Assembly: GCF_014695395.1 (NCBI RefSeq)
Contig: NZ_JACJOF010000024.1
Span: forward strand, 1-64,000
Direction of reading: 5' to 3'
Length of the DNA: 64,000 nucleotides
DNA from: Nodosilinea sp. FACHB-131
Lineage (GTDB): Bacteria > Cyanobacteriota > Cyanobacteriia > Phormidesmidales > Phormidesmidaceae
Both the position numbers and the translations under genes were made by a program. Shown here piece by piece: positions 53,360-62,301 of this stretch. The first letter of the stretch is position 1. Each line of letters opens with the position of its first letter. Under the pieces are notes generated by a model, which made no database searches, was not told the origin of the DNA, and saw only the letters and a list, made by a program, of their open reading frames with translations.

Positions 53360-53878
53360 CTAGCTGTTGCTGTAGCGCGATCGCCCCGTTGCCAGTGCCA
53401 CCTGCCGAGTTGGCAACACACCCTTTTGGGCCAGGTAATCTTGCAGCTGTTGAGGTTTCATTTTGCACAGGTCTTTGGCCAGTTCTTGCACCTGCAATCG
53501 ACCGCTCATTCCCGCTAAACAGGTGCGCAATGTGCCTAAAATCTGCGGCTCGGCCACTAGCACCAGAGTATTGAGATCATAAGCATTAATCAATGCTTCC
53601 ATCTGCGACCCAATGGCTTGGGCAAAGCGGCGCTCAAACTCAACTAGGTAGTTGTCCCGGCGATCGTCGTAGCTGTGGCCTCGGCTGCCGCTGCCCCGGT
53701 TGCGACTGGCTTTAGTGTTAGCCCCCAGGTCTTGATTGGAAACTTCTGCTGCTGAATTTAGCAGTTGGCAACGTTCGATCAAATCGGGACCCGATTCTAA
53801 CTCTGGCACTGCCACGGGCTCAAGGGTCAAAAACTTAGCTTTGGCACCATCTACTACGGCTACAAGAAAGCGAGTCAT
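53360..53878 (-). CDS. Host-attachment/baeRF family protein
   Basis: This 172-residue protein of the Host_attach (archaeo-eukaryotic release-factor-like) family begins with TRFLVAVVDGAKAKFLTLEP and contains VEFERRFAQAIGSQME and TLVLVAEPQILGTLR. In between is a basic, disordered stretch (KASRNRGSGSRGHSYDDRRD). The family was named for plant attachment in Agrobacterium, but a ribosome-related or RNA role is also discussed. The function here is unknown. Confidence 0.82.
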   Translation of the reverse strand: MTRFLVAVVDGAKAKFLTLEPVAVPELESGPDLIERCQLLNSAAEVSNQDLGANTKASRNRGSGSRGHSYDDRRDNYLVEFERRFAQAIGSQMEALINAYDLNTLVLVAEPQILGTLRTCLAGMSGRLQVQELAKDLCKMKPQQLQDYLAQKGVLPTRQVALATGRSRYSNS

Positions 53879-54234
53879 AAAGAATCTCCCGTTGCTAGAT
53901 TTGGTGGCATCCTAACAAGTTAAAAAGACCCTATGGGGCGCAAAGGTAAAGGTTAACTTCTTTTCGAAAATGGTCAAGGAATGCCGATAATTTAAGGGTA
54001 TTTCTGTTGTCGTCAATGCCGTTTAACGTTGATTTAAGTAGTGTTTAGTGAATGAATATGAAGCATATTCATAAAGATCGCCTATCGCTGATCGATGGAT
54101 TTCGATCGCAAGGCTAACTGGCCTAATGGCTCAAACCCAATAGCGCAGAGCAAAAAAGTGGAATATTTAAGCTCAATCAAACCAGGCGATCGCCAGTGAG
54201 CGGCCTTAGGTTGGCAACAGTAAATCGGCAAGTT
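53879..54234. other. Intergenic spacer
   Basis: About 355 bp between host-attachment and PhoH genes. The sequence is AT-rich near 53990-54070. HIP1-type sites occur at about 54100 and 54187. No open frame or RNA structure is recognised. Confidence 0.45.
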
Positions 54235-55560
54235 CTACAACAGCATCGCGGCCCGCTCAGCCAGGCCCGATCGCTCCCCTTTATTGAGCGTTATGTGCCC
54301 AGCTAGGGCTTCATCCTTAAACCGCTCGACGACGTAGGTTAGGCCGTTGCTAGAGGCGTCAACATAGGGGTTGTCGATCTGGTCGGGGTCGCCGGTCAGA
54401 ACGATTTTGGTGCCTTCCCCAGCGCGGGTGAGAATAGTTTTGACCTCGTGGGGGGTGAGGTTTTGGGCTTCATCGACAATCAGGAACTGCTTGGGAATCG
54501 AGCGCCCCCGAATGTAGGTCAGCGCCTCAATCTGCAATAGCCCCTGGTCGATCATTTCTTCGTGGCCGCGCCGCCAGTGTTCAGGGCGACCCCGCATGTC
54601 CTGGGTGCCAAAGATGAGGTCGAAGTTGTCGTAGAGGGGCTGCATCCAGGGGTTGAGCTTTTCGCGCATATCGCCGGGTAGGTAGCCGATGTCGCGGCCC
54701 AGGGGCACGATGGGGCGAGCGATTAGCAGGCGCGAGTAGAGGCGCTCGTCGGCGACTTTTTGCACCCCGGCGGCGATCGCCAACAGCGTTTTCCCCGTGC
54801 CCGCCTTGCCCACCAGGGTCACCATCGAGATCGAGTCTTGCAGCAGCAGCTCAAAGGCAAATCGCTGCTCGCGGTTGCGGGGCAGCACCCGCGATACCCC
54901 AGCGTGGGGTAGCTTGCTGAGGGGCACCAGCTTGCCGCTGCTGCCCTGCACCATCGCTAGTGCTGTGTGGTTCGGGTTTGACTCATCGACCAGGGTCACG
55001 GCCTGGTTGGGGTGGAGGGGCACATCGAGCTTTAGGTAGCCGTTGCCAAACAGCTGGCTCATGGCCTCGGCGGAGGTCATCACCTCCAGGGTGCCGGTGT
55101 AGAGGTCGTCGTAGTCAATCTTGTCGGTTTCGTAGTCTTCGGCCACCAGCCCGACGGCATTGGCTTTAATGCGCAAGTTGGTATCTTTGCTGACCAGCAC
55201 CACGGGCATGTCGTGGTGGTGTTTGTACTCCATTGCCACGGCGAGAATAGCGTTGTCGCCCTGGTCGCCCTCCAGCTCGGCGGGCAGCTGCCGTAGGGTA
55301 TCGCGGTGGCATAGGGCCACCTTGAGGGTGCCGCCCTTTTCTAAAGGAATGCCTTGCACCAGTGATCCCTGCTGGCGCAGCTCGTCTAGAGTGCGCGACA
55401 CATAGCGGGCGTTGCGGCCGGTGTCGGCTGTGCCTTTTTTGAAGCGATCGAGTTCTTCAATGATGGTGATGGGTAACACCACATCGTTGTCCTCAAACCT
55501 GAACATTGCCATCGGATCGTGAAGCAATACGTTGGTGTCGAGGACGAAAACTTTTTTCAT
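54235..55560 (-). CDS. PIN-PhoH ATPase (YlaK-like)
   Basis: The product is a 441-residue protein. The N-terminal PIN domain (1-135) carries FVLDTNVLLHDP, and EELDRFKKG and VSKDTNLRIKA. The C-terminal PhoH ATPase has Walker A VGKAGTGKTLLAIAAG, Walker B FLIVDEAQNLTPHE and the arginine/sensor region TGDPDQIDNPYVD. Homologues are RNA-associated, with unwinding and nuclease activity proposed. It runs divergent to proS, with about 360 bp between them. Confidence 0.93.
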   Translation of the reverse strand: MKKVFVLDTNVLLHDPMAMFRFEDNDVVLPITIIEELDRFKKGTADTGRNARYVSRTLDELRQQGSLVQGIPLEKGGTLKVALCHRDTLRQLPAELEGDQGDNAILAVAMEYKHHHDMPVVLVSKDTNLRIKANAVGLVAEDYETDKIDYDDLYTGTLEVMTSAEAMSQLFGNGYLKLDVPLHPNQAVTLVDESNPNHTALAMVQGSSGKLVPLSKLPHAGVSRVLPRNREQRFAFELLLQDSISMVTLVGKAGTGKTLLAIAAGVQKVADERLYSRLLIARPIVPLGRDIGYLPGDMREKLNPWMQPLYDNFDLIFGTQDMRGRPEHWRRGHEEMIDQGLLQIEALTYIRGRSIPKQFLIVDEAQNLTPHEVKTILTRAGEGTKIVLTGDPDQIDNPYVDASSNGLTYVVERFKDEALAGHITLNKGERSGLAERAAMLL

Positions 55561-55920
55561 AGATGAGCAATAGTTGAGACGGTACGCCTAACCCAGACCT
55601 TGAGGATGCAGGATATTGCAGCGTCAGTCTCTCGGCGAGGCTATTTTCAGGAACGATGGGCAGATGCCGCTTCCCTTGCAATGCAACAATTCTGGTTGAG
55701 CTGCGGGAAATAGTCGAAGACCGGCCAAAGGCCAACGCCCAGCGCCAATTCTAGAACGGCTGCTTAGACACTGTAGCGGATTTCTCTACCATTCCCGATA
55801 GGCGCCAGCAGGTAATCGAGCGCCAAACAGTTCCGGCTGCACCGGTCAGGTGATGGAAGGGCTGCCCGTCCTCGTTTACTATGGCCTATGAGCCCTCCCC
55901 AGTCACCGTTGGAGACCCCC
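55561..55920. other. Divergent promoter region PhoH / proS
   Basis: The 360 bp separate two divergent genes. No T-box-like leader, operator or coding frame could be identified. An in-frame ATG at 55888 lies upstream of the conserved proS start but has no clear ribosome site. Confidence 0.4.
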
Positions 55921-57735
55921 ATGCGTCTATCCCAAATGCTGTTTGTCACCCTACGAGAAGATCCGGCAGAGGCCGAGATTCCTAGCCACAAACTGCTGCT
56001 GCGGGCGGGGTACATGCGTCGTGTTGCCAGCGGGGTCTACGCCTACCTGCCCCTGCTGTGGCGAGTGCTCAACAAGATCTCAGATATTGTGCGCGATGAG
56101 ATGAATATTACGGGCGCGCAGGAGTGCCTGCTGCCCCAGCTGCAACCGGCTGAACTGTGGCGCGAGTCGGGCCGGTGGGATACCTACACCAAGGCTGAGG
56201 GCATTATGTTCTCGCTGATCGATCGCCGCCAGCAGGAGGTTGGACTTGGCCCCACCCACGAGGAGGTGATTACTGCCATCGCCCGCGACATGGTGCGCTC
56301 CTACCGGCAGCTGCCCCTGCACCTTTACCAGATTCAAACCAAGTTTCGCGATGAGATTCGGCCTCGCTTTGGCCTCATGCGCGGGCGCGAGTTCATTATG
56401 AAAGACGGCTACTCGTTTCACACCAGTGAGAGCAGTCTGAAGGAAACCTACCAGGAGATGTACCAGGCCTACAGCAACATTCTGCGCCGCTGCGGGCTGG
56501 AATTTCGAGCGGTGGATGCGGACTCTGGGGCGATCGGCGGGTCGGGCTCCACTGAGTTTATGGTGCTGGCCGAGGCGGGCGAAGACGAGGTGCTCTATAC
56601 CGAAGACGGTAAGTACGCCGCCAACGTGGAGAAGGCCGTGTCGCGCCCAGTAGATTCGGTGCCCTCTACCTTTACTAAGTTTGAGAAGCTGGAAACCCCA
56701 AACACGCCCACGATTGAATCTCTGGCAAAGTTTCTCAAGTGCTCACCCACCCAGATCGTCAAGAACGTGCTGTATCAGGCGGTGTTCGACAACGGCCGGG
56801 TGGTGCTGGTGCTGGTCAGCCTGCGCGGCGACCAGGATGTCAACGACGTGAAGCTCACTAACGAACTCACTAAGCTGGCCGCCGACTACGGCGGTGCCGC
56901 CGTGATCTCCCTAGGAGTGCCCGACGAAGACGCCCAGCGCCAGTGGGCCGCCAAACCTCTGCCCCTGGGCTACATGGCTCCCGACCTGGGCGATGACTAT
57001 ATTAACGGCGGCAAAGAGGTGGAGCCCAAGTTTCTGCGCCTGGCCGATCGCACCGCCACCGACCTGAAAAACTTCGTCACCGGCTCAAACGAGGCGGGCT
57101 ATCACGTGGTGGGCGGCAACTGGGGCAAGGAATTCACCCTGCCCAAACAAGTGGTGGATGTGCGCAAGGCGGCGGCGGGCGATCGTGCCCTGCATGACCC
57201 CAGCCAAACCCTGCAAACCGCGCGGGGCATTGAGATTGGCCACATCTTCCAGCTGGGCACTAAATACTCCCAGGCGCTAGGGGCCACCTTCACCGACGAA
57301 AACGGGGCCGAGCTGCCCCTGGTGATGGGCTGCTATGGGATTGGTGTGTCGCGTCTGGCCCAGGCGGCGGTGGAGCAGTCCTACGATAAAAACGGCATTG
57401 TCTGGCCGGTGGCGATCGCGCCCTACCAGGCGATCGTGGTGATTCCCAACATGGGCGACGATTTGCAGGTCGAAGCCGCCAAGGCGATCTACAAAGAGCT
57501 GCTGTCAGTGGGAGTCGAGGCCCTGCTCGACGATCGCGACGAGCGGGCTGGGGTCAAATTTAAAGATGCCGATCTAATTGGCATTCCCTACCGTATTGTT
57601 ACCGGCCGGGCCTTGGGGGATGGCAAAGTGGAGGTAGTCGATCGGGCCACAGGCATTGTGCAGGAGGTGGCCCTGGCCGAGGTCGTTGCCCTGATCAAGG
57701 GCTGGATTGTCGACGAACTGCTGGCCAGCCGCTAG
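55921..57735 (+). CDS. proS: Prolyl-tRNA synthetase
   Basis: The class II synthetase has 604 residues from ATG 55921, the usual beginning [19 protein letters not shown]. It has motif 2/3 elements: [21 protein letters not shown], the [14 protein letters not shown] loop, an insertion/editing (INS) domain (about 235-390) and the C-terminal [10 protein letters not shown]. The anticodon-binding domain follows. It charges tRNA-Pro. A DUF2993 gene follows 32 bp later on the same strand. Confidence 0.97.
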   Translation: MRLSQMLFVTLREDPAEAEIPSHKLLLRAGYMRRVASGVYAYLPLLWRVLNKISDIVRDEMNITGAQECLLPQLQPAELWRESGRWDTYTKAEGIMFSLIDRRQQEVGLGPTHEEVITAIARDMVRSYRQLPLHLYQIQTKFRDEIRPRFGLMRGREFIMKDGYSFHTSESSLKETYQEMYQAYSNILRRCGLEFRAVDADSGAIGGSGSTEFMVLAEAGEDEVLYTEDGKYAANVEKAVSRPVDSVPSTFTKFEKLETPNTPTIESLAKFLKCSPTQIVKNVLYQAVFDNGRVVLVLVSLRGDQDVNDVKLTNELTKLAADYGGAAVISLGVPDEDAQRQWAAKPLPLGYMAPDLGDDYINGGKEVEPKFLRLADRTATDLKNFVTGSNEAGYHVVGGNWGKEFTLPKQVVDVRKAAAGDRALHDPSQTLQTARGIEIGHIFQLGTKYSQALGATFTDENGAELPLVMGCYGIGVSRLAQAAVEQSYDKNGIVWPVAIAPYQAIVVIPNMGDDLQVEAAKAIYKELLSVGVEALLDDRDERAGVKFKDADLIGIPYRIVTGRALGDGKVEVVDRATGIVQEVALAEVVALIKGWIVDELLASR

Positions 57736-57767
57736 GACCAGCCCCCACCCACTCCCCAGGAGGAACC

Positions 57768-58604
57768 ATGGAACTGATCACCATTATTCTCTCGGCCCTG
57801 CTGGGGGTGGCGGGTAGCGGCGGCGTGGTGGTCGACACCCTGGCCGAGGCCGCCCTGCGCAACCAGCTTGCCGAGGCCGAGACGTTGCAGGTGCGCATCG
57901 ACAATGTGCCTAACTATCAGCTGGCCAGCGGCCGCATTGAGCACACTTGGATTGCCGCCCGGGGAGTCGAAACCCGTCAGCTACCTGGCCTCCGCATCGA
58001 CTCTATAGATATCGAAACCGATGCTGTAGATGTGGATCTTGGCCGTTTGCAGCAGGGGACGCTGGTGCTCGATGAACCCGCCCAGACCGCCCTGCGCCTG
58101 CGGCTCAACGACGACGATCTCAATGCGTTTTTGCAGTCGCCCCTGGTGCAGGGCTGGCTCGACACCCTAGAATTTACCCTGCCTGGGGCAGCAGGCCAGC
58201 GGGAGAGAAATCGCTACGGCCTGGCCAACCCGTCGCTGGAGTTTCTAGAGGGCGATCGCTTTCGCGTTGTGGTCGACCTGCAAGACCGGGTGACCCAGGA
58301 GAATATTGCGATCGTGGTCGAGCTCGGACTGGCCATCCTCAACGGCCATCGGTTTGCCCTGGTTGACCCCACCATTACTGTTGACGGTGAAGACACCCCA
58401 CCCCAGCTGCTCGAATCGTTTGTGCAGGGCGCTCAGGAGCGCCTTACCCTGCGGCGACTGGAGGCACTGGGCGTAGTAGCCCGCGTCATTGACTTTAAAG
58501 TCCGAGACAATGAGCTAGACGTTGCCATCTTTGCCAAAATAGAGCCCACCTCCCCGCTCTTAATTCGGCAGCCAGCTCAAGAAGCTGTCCTCCCCCCACC
58601 CTAG
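57768..58604 (+). CDS. DUF2993 family protein
   Basis: The product is a 278-residue protein. A hydrophobic N-terminal segment (LITIILSALLGVAGSG) looks like a membrane anchor or signal. The rest matches DUF2993 (LmeA-like), with the VRIDNVPNYQLASGRI segment and a predicted beta-rich lipid-binding fold. AGGAGG stands before ATG 57768. It may be co-transcribed with proS. The function in cyanobacteria is unknown. Confidence 0.85.
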   Translation: MELITIILSALLGVAGSGGVVVDTLAEAALRNQLAEAETLQVRIDNVPNYQLASGRIEHTWIAARGVETRQLPGLRIDSIDIETDAVDVDLGRLQQGTLVLDEPAQTALRLRLNDDDLNAFLQSPLVQGWLDTLEFTLPGAAGQRERNRYGLANPSLEFLEGDRFRVVVDLQDRVTQENIAIVVELGLAILNGHRFALVDPTITVDGEDTPPQLLESFVQGAQERLTLRRLEALGVVARVIDFKVRDNELDVAIFAKIEPTSPLLIRQPAQEAVLPPP

Positions 58605-58656
58605 AGAAAGTTGGACTACCCTAGGCTAAGGTTGTGACCCCATTTGGACCCCCACC

Positions 58657-59352
58657 ATGGATCTCAAAAGCAAGCTAAGGCGTATTCCCCTCGGCGTTTT
58701 GGCCGGATTAACTACTCTGGTAGTGGCCTCGGGTGGGTCTGTGGCGTGGTTTACCTGGCGTGCCATCAACCCCACGCCTCCGGTGGCAGAGTTTCCCAGC
58801 CTCGACATTGACCCCGACCCGATCATGACCGTGCCGGAGGTCACCACCCCTGCCGCACCGCCCAAGGTCGAGGACACCCCCTCCAAAGACCCAGTTAGCC
58901 AGCCTGCCCCGGCGGCAGAAGTTACTGGCCAGGTCTACTGGCTAAAGGACGAGGGTACAGGCTTTGCGCTGGTACCCCAGCCGATTACCATCGCGGCTGA
59001 TGCCTCCCCCTCGGAGAAAGTCACCGCCGCATTCAGCGACCTACTCTCTAAGTCGGGCGACCCGAGCCAGCAGGCGTTTACCACAATTCCCGAAGAGACT
59101 CAGCTGATCGAGGCTTCAGTGGAGGCAGACGGGGTCCATGTTGACCTGTCGAGCAACTTTGAGGCTGGCGGCGGCAGCGCAGCAATGGTGGGTCGCCTAG
59201 GCCAGGTGATCTACACCGCCACCGCCTTTGACCCCGCCGCCCCGGTGTGGATATCGGTGGATGGCAAGCCCTTGACCGTGCTGGGGGGCGAGGGCTTGGA
59301 GGTCAGCCAGCCCATGACCCGCAGTGATTTTGATGAGGGGTTTGGGCTATAG
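58657..59352 (+). CDS. GerMN domain protein
   Basis: This 231-residue protein has one N-terminal membrane anchor (LAGLTTLVVASGGSVAWFTW) and a Pro/Thr-rich stalk (60-95). A GerMN domain (about 100-210) follows, with VYWLKDEGTGFALVPQP and ADGVHVDLSSNFEAGGGSA. It probably lies in the periplasm. GerMN domains often accompany cell-envelope proteins. The role is unknown. Confidence 0.88.
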   Translation: MDLKSKLRRIPLGVLAGLTTLVVASGGSVAWFTWRAINPTPPVAEFPSLDIDPDPIMTVPEVTTPAAPPKVEDTPSKDPVSQPAPAAEVTGQVYWLKDEGTGFALVPQPITIAADASPSEKVTAAFSDLLSKSGDPSQQAFTTIPEETQLIEASVEADGVHVDLSSNFEAGGGSAAMVGRLGQVIYTATAFDPAAPVWISVDGKPLTVLGGEGLEVSQPMTRSDFDEGFGL

Positions 59353-59484
59353 AAGAGTTCTAGAGCTTTTGCCTCGGCCTAGCTGCTGGAATCGTGGCGC
59401 TGGCAGAGCGTAACTAAAGCCAAAGTGCTCACCTATGGCGGAACGGTCTACAATAAGTACCCATGTTCCACCCTAGAGCGCTCT

Positions 59485-60117
59485 ATGGATCTGTTCTCTA
59501 CGGCCCTGCCCCCCTGCCGTCTCGGCAAAGTGGTGAAGTCTAACTCCCACTGCGACTATGTAGTGCAGGTTGATGACGCCCAGGATGTCTGTTCGCCACC
59601 AACGCCGGAAGACTGCGGCTTTGGTCAGTTTGTCAGCTTTGACAACGACAGCCGCCATTGGGCAGTGGGGCTGGTATACAACTCGCAGTTGTTCAACCCG
59701 CTATTTTTTAACAGCGGGCCACGGCTTTCTAGTGAGCCTGATCCTTTATTTACCCCCGATCTGGTGCAAGAGACTCGCACCCTGCTTGGGGTGGTGCTGG
59801 TAGGCACCTTAGAGGGCGAGGGCAATCAGCGCTATGGGAAACATGGTATTCCTCGTGTGGTGGTGCCTGCCAATACGCCGGTCTATGGCCTGACGCCAGA
59901 GCAGGTGCACTGCTTTCACTGCAACGAAGATGGGCAGACGCAGTTTAGCTACTACAGCCATTTGCTCAGGTCGGGGGGCATGTTTGCCGCTCAACTTGCC
60001 CAGCAGGTGCTGGCCGAATTAGTAGAGAGTGGCTTGTTTACCGGAGCTGATCAAAAAGCGCTGATGGTGCTGGGTAAAGAGCTGAGCTGGAAAAACACTC
60101 TAGGGGCAATTCGATAA
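59485..60117 (+). CDS. HAS-barrel-like hypothetical protein
   Basis: Start at ATG 59485, giving 210 residues; the frame is open from a GTG at 59425. The N-terminal part (RLGKVVKSNSHCDYVVQVDD, then FGQFVSFDNDSRHWAVGLVY) resembles the HAS barrel found in front of HerA-type ATPases. No HerA gene lies next to it. A central part with PRVVVPANTPVYGLTP is followed by a helical C-terminus. The assignment is tentative; no function known. Confidence 0.6.
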   Translation: MDLFSTALPPCRLGKVVKSNSHCDYVVQVDDAQDVCSPPTPEDCGFGQFVSFDNDSRHWAVGLVYNSQLFNPLFFNSGPRLSSEPDPLFTPDLVQETRTLLGVVLVGTLEGEGNQRYGKHGIPRVVVPANTPVYGLTPEQVHCFHCNEDGQTQFSYYSHLLRSGGMFAAQLAQQVLAELVESGLFTGADQKALMVLGKELSWKNTLGAIR

Positions 60118-60138
60118 TCAGGGCATTTGGAGTCTCCT

Positions 60139-60165
60139 GTAGGGGCAAACGGTCGTTTGCCCTGC
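60139..60165. repeat. Diverged copy of the dispersed palindrome (copy 3)
   Basis: GTAGGGGCAAACG and CGTTTGCCCTGC flank a central GT. The outer GTAGGGGCA matches copies at 30888 and 39001, while the inner arm differs. It starts 21 bp after the HAS-barrel-like gene stop, the same kind of 3'-end position as the other copies. Confidence 0.6.
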
Positions 60166-60254
60166 TCAAATTCATGCTTCGATTCAGCAAACTCCGATAA
60201 TTATGGGGCCGAAGTCAGTCGCTCTAACAATCTCCTAAGTTGGCAGGGGAGGCT

Positions 60255-61049
60255 CTACGCCAGGGTGGCTAGGCATAGCAGCAGGGTTTCGGTCCATTCC
60301 ACCGTAGCTCCGTAGGTGTCGCCTGTGTGGCCCCCCAGACGACGATTTAGCCAGGCTCCTATGAGAAGGGAGAAGATCAGTCCCCCCGCCAGGCTGATAC
60401 CGATGAGCAAAATTTGATCGGGCTGCTTCCAGAACCAGAAACCGTGTATCCCTAGGGCTAGCGCTAGCCCTAGCAGCCAGTCTTGGGGCGATCGCAAATG
60501 CTCCCGATGCAGTGCCCCTTTGCCCTCGGCACGCAGGTAGGGGTAGCGGGCGATCGCCACTACCTGACCCCAGCGACCCCACACCATCGCTGCCACCAGC
60601 ACCCAGCCGCGCCCGGTAGCTAACTCAGCCAAGGCCAGGGTTTTGAGGCCGAGAATGGCGATCGCTGCCATCACCCCAAAGGCGCCGCTGTGGCTGTCGG
60701 CCATCACCGCTAGACGCCGTTCAGGAGCCATCACTGCCAGACCGTCGGCGGTATCCATCGCGCCATCGAGGTGCAGGCCGCCAGTTAGCCACACCCCCAG
60801 CCCAATCACCAGCGCGCTGCGGGTTAGCGTCGGCATGCCTATCTGCGCCAGGGCCAAATCTATCGCCAATAAACCCAGGCCGAGGCCCAGACCCACTACT
60901 GGAGCCAGCGGGGCAATGCCCTCAAAGCGCGGCTCCCAGCCCGGCGGCAAAGGCAGCTTTGTGTAGAACAAGATGGATCCGCCCAGCCTGGCGAACCAGC
61001 CGGGGCGGGGGTAGGTTTCACCGGGTCGCGCGGGGGGCAATGGGGTCAC
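60255..61049 (-). CDS. cobS: Adenosylcobinamide-GDP ribazoletransferase
   Basis: This 264-residue membrane enzyme makes the final cobamide by joining the lower ligand to adenosylcobinamide-GDP. It has several hydrophobic helices and the conserved acidic segment GGLHLDGAMDTADGLAVM, followed by DSHSGAFGVMAAI. The start is GTG 61049 with AGAGGTGG upstream. No cobalamin riboswitch was found in front of it and no other cob genes are near. Confidence 0.92.
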   Translation of the reverse strand: MTPLPPARPGETYPRPGWFARLGGSILFYTKLPLPPGWEPRFEGIAPLAPVVGLGLGLGLLAIDLALAQIGMPTLTRSALVIGLGVWLTGGLHLDGAMDTADGLAVMAPERRLAVMADSHSGAFGVMAAIAILGLKTLALAELATGRGWVLVAAMVWGRWGQVVAIARYPYLRAEGKGALHREHLRSPQDWLLGLALALGIHGFWFWKQPDQILLIGISLAGGLIFSLLIGAWLNRRLGGHTGDTYGATVEWTETLLLCLATLA

Positions 61050-61282
61050 GGATCCACCTCTGCGCTGTAGAAAAACATTTCGGCAAAATTACGGAGACTT
61101 CAGCATTCTGGCGGAATGCTTAGCAGTTGGACCTTTGGCAGAATTGTCTCAGGGTTTTCCACAGAGCTAAGCGATCGCTGGGCAGATCATTCCCAGCGAT
61201 ATCGAGTATCGTGGATATAGACCCACAGGAGCGATCGCCACGGGCCTTGCTCCACCCGCCAACGTAGCGTGGTTAAAAACCC

Positions 61283-61738
61283 ATGAATCACGAGCGTGCT
61301 AGTAATTTAAGCATCCCCGCTCCTTGTTTAATCGATAGCGGGGTCGTTGTCAACAAAAACGACATGCTCAGGCTACTGCAAGACCTGGGACAGGTGCAGT
61401 ACCGCCACTTTCAAGACGGCATCACGCTCTCCGAGGGCCAAGGACTGGTCATGGAGGTGTTCGCCGATGGGCAGCAGGCTACGCTCGTGGCCAATCATAC
61501 ACTCTATATCAACGTTTACAGCTTCGATTGCTTAGAAATTGGCAAAACCGACGCCGACGGCAACCATTTTGACCTGGTGCAAGACAACCGACGACTGCGC
61601 CTGATCCCGCTGTCAGACCCGATGCACGAGCACATTACGCGATCGGTTAACACCGCCGCCTTCGAGGCCATGGTCGCCGACGCTCTCTCCGCCAGCTGGG
61701 ACGCCTGCCTCGACGACGATCGCAACTTCCTTGAGTAG
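61283..61738 (+). CDS. Conserved-type hypothetical protein
   Basis: This 151-residue soluble protein looks like a member of a cyanobacterial hypothetical family. It has a beta-rich centre (GQGLVMEVFADGQQATLV, then HTLYINVYSFDCL) and an acidic C-terminus. There is no signal peptide or recognised domain. It lies 25 bp from the HicB stop, convergent. I cannot assign a function. Confidence 0.75.
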   Translation: MNHERASNLSIPAPCLIDSGVVVNKNDMLRLLQDLGQVQYRHFQDGITLSEGQGLVMEVFADGQQATLVANHTLYINVYSFDCLEIGKTDADGNHFDLVQDNRRLRLIPLSDPMHEHITRSVNTAAFEAMVADALSASWDACLDDDRNFLE

Positions 61739-61763
61739 AGTTAGCCTAGCTTTACTCAATCAA

Positions 61764-61988
61764 CTAAGCTGCTTGTAGGATTTGAGGCTGGGGCAAGGCC
61801 CTATCTTCAGCCTGATAACTTTCGATCAATAGCTCTAATACTTCTTGAGCATTGCGAAGGGCTTCTTCGTAGGTATCTCCGTGGGTGAAGTAGCGCTGCG
61901 CTTCTGTAGCAAATTCTGGCAGCTCGACTAAGTAGGCATCGTCTTCCTCAGACCAGAGGATATTAACTCGATATTTGAGTGATGTCAT
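61764..61988 (-). CDS. hicB: HicB-like antitoxin
   Basis: This 74-residue single HicB-like domain (KYRVNILWSEEDDAYLVELP, then GDTYEEALRNAQEVLELLIE) is encoded after hicA and overlaps it by 4 bp. It lacks the C-terminal DNA-binding part found in some HicB antitoxins, so it may neutralise HicA without strong own-promoter repression. The antitoxin role is inferred from family and pairing. Confidence 0.9.
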   Translation of the reverse strand: MTSLKYRVNILWSEEDDAYLVELPEFATEAQRYFTHGDTYEEALRNAQEVLELLIESYQAEDRALPQPQILQAA

Positions 61989-62200
61989 TGGCCTTCTCCC
62001 TTTTCCTTTAGCTTACGCAAAGCTGCTTGAACCAATCTTTCCTGATAGACCTTGGCATCTCTGCTGTCTTTACCCGCAAGGGTAATAGGCAACTCTGGTA
62101 GCGTCGGATGTACCCAACGCTCATGACTTCCTTTAGTACGTTTACGCTCGAAGCCAGCTTGGCGCAGTAATGATTTTAATTCTCCAACTTTCTTAGGCAT
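61985..62200 (-). CDS. hicA: HicA-like toxin (mRNA interferase)
   Basis: This 71-residue dsRBD-like toxin has the catalytic histidine in KGSHERW (His26) and the basic start MPKKVGELKSLLRQAGFERK. HicA toxins cut mRNA. It comes first in the pair, and its end overlaps hicB by 4 bp. The pair lies between a hypothetical gene and the sucrose-phosphorylase-like gene. Confidence 0.92.
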   Translation of the reverse strand: MPKKVGELKSLLRQAGFERKRTKGSHERWVHPTLPELPITLAGKDSRDAKVYQERLVQAALRKLKEKGEGQ

Positions 62201-62301
62201 TCCTCAACCAACAACCAGCTACTTTCGTGGGATTACAGAGTACCCCAACCTGAATTTAAGGGGAATCTACGCTCTCACAGATCCCCCTTAAGGCTGTTAG
62301 G

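Noticed and set aside
61050-61282. Cobalamin riboswitch upstream of cobS
   Set aside because: No B12-box-like sequence or typical fold could be recognised.
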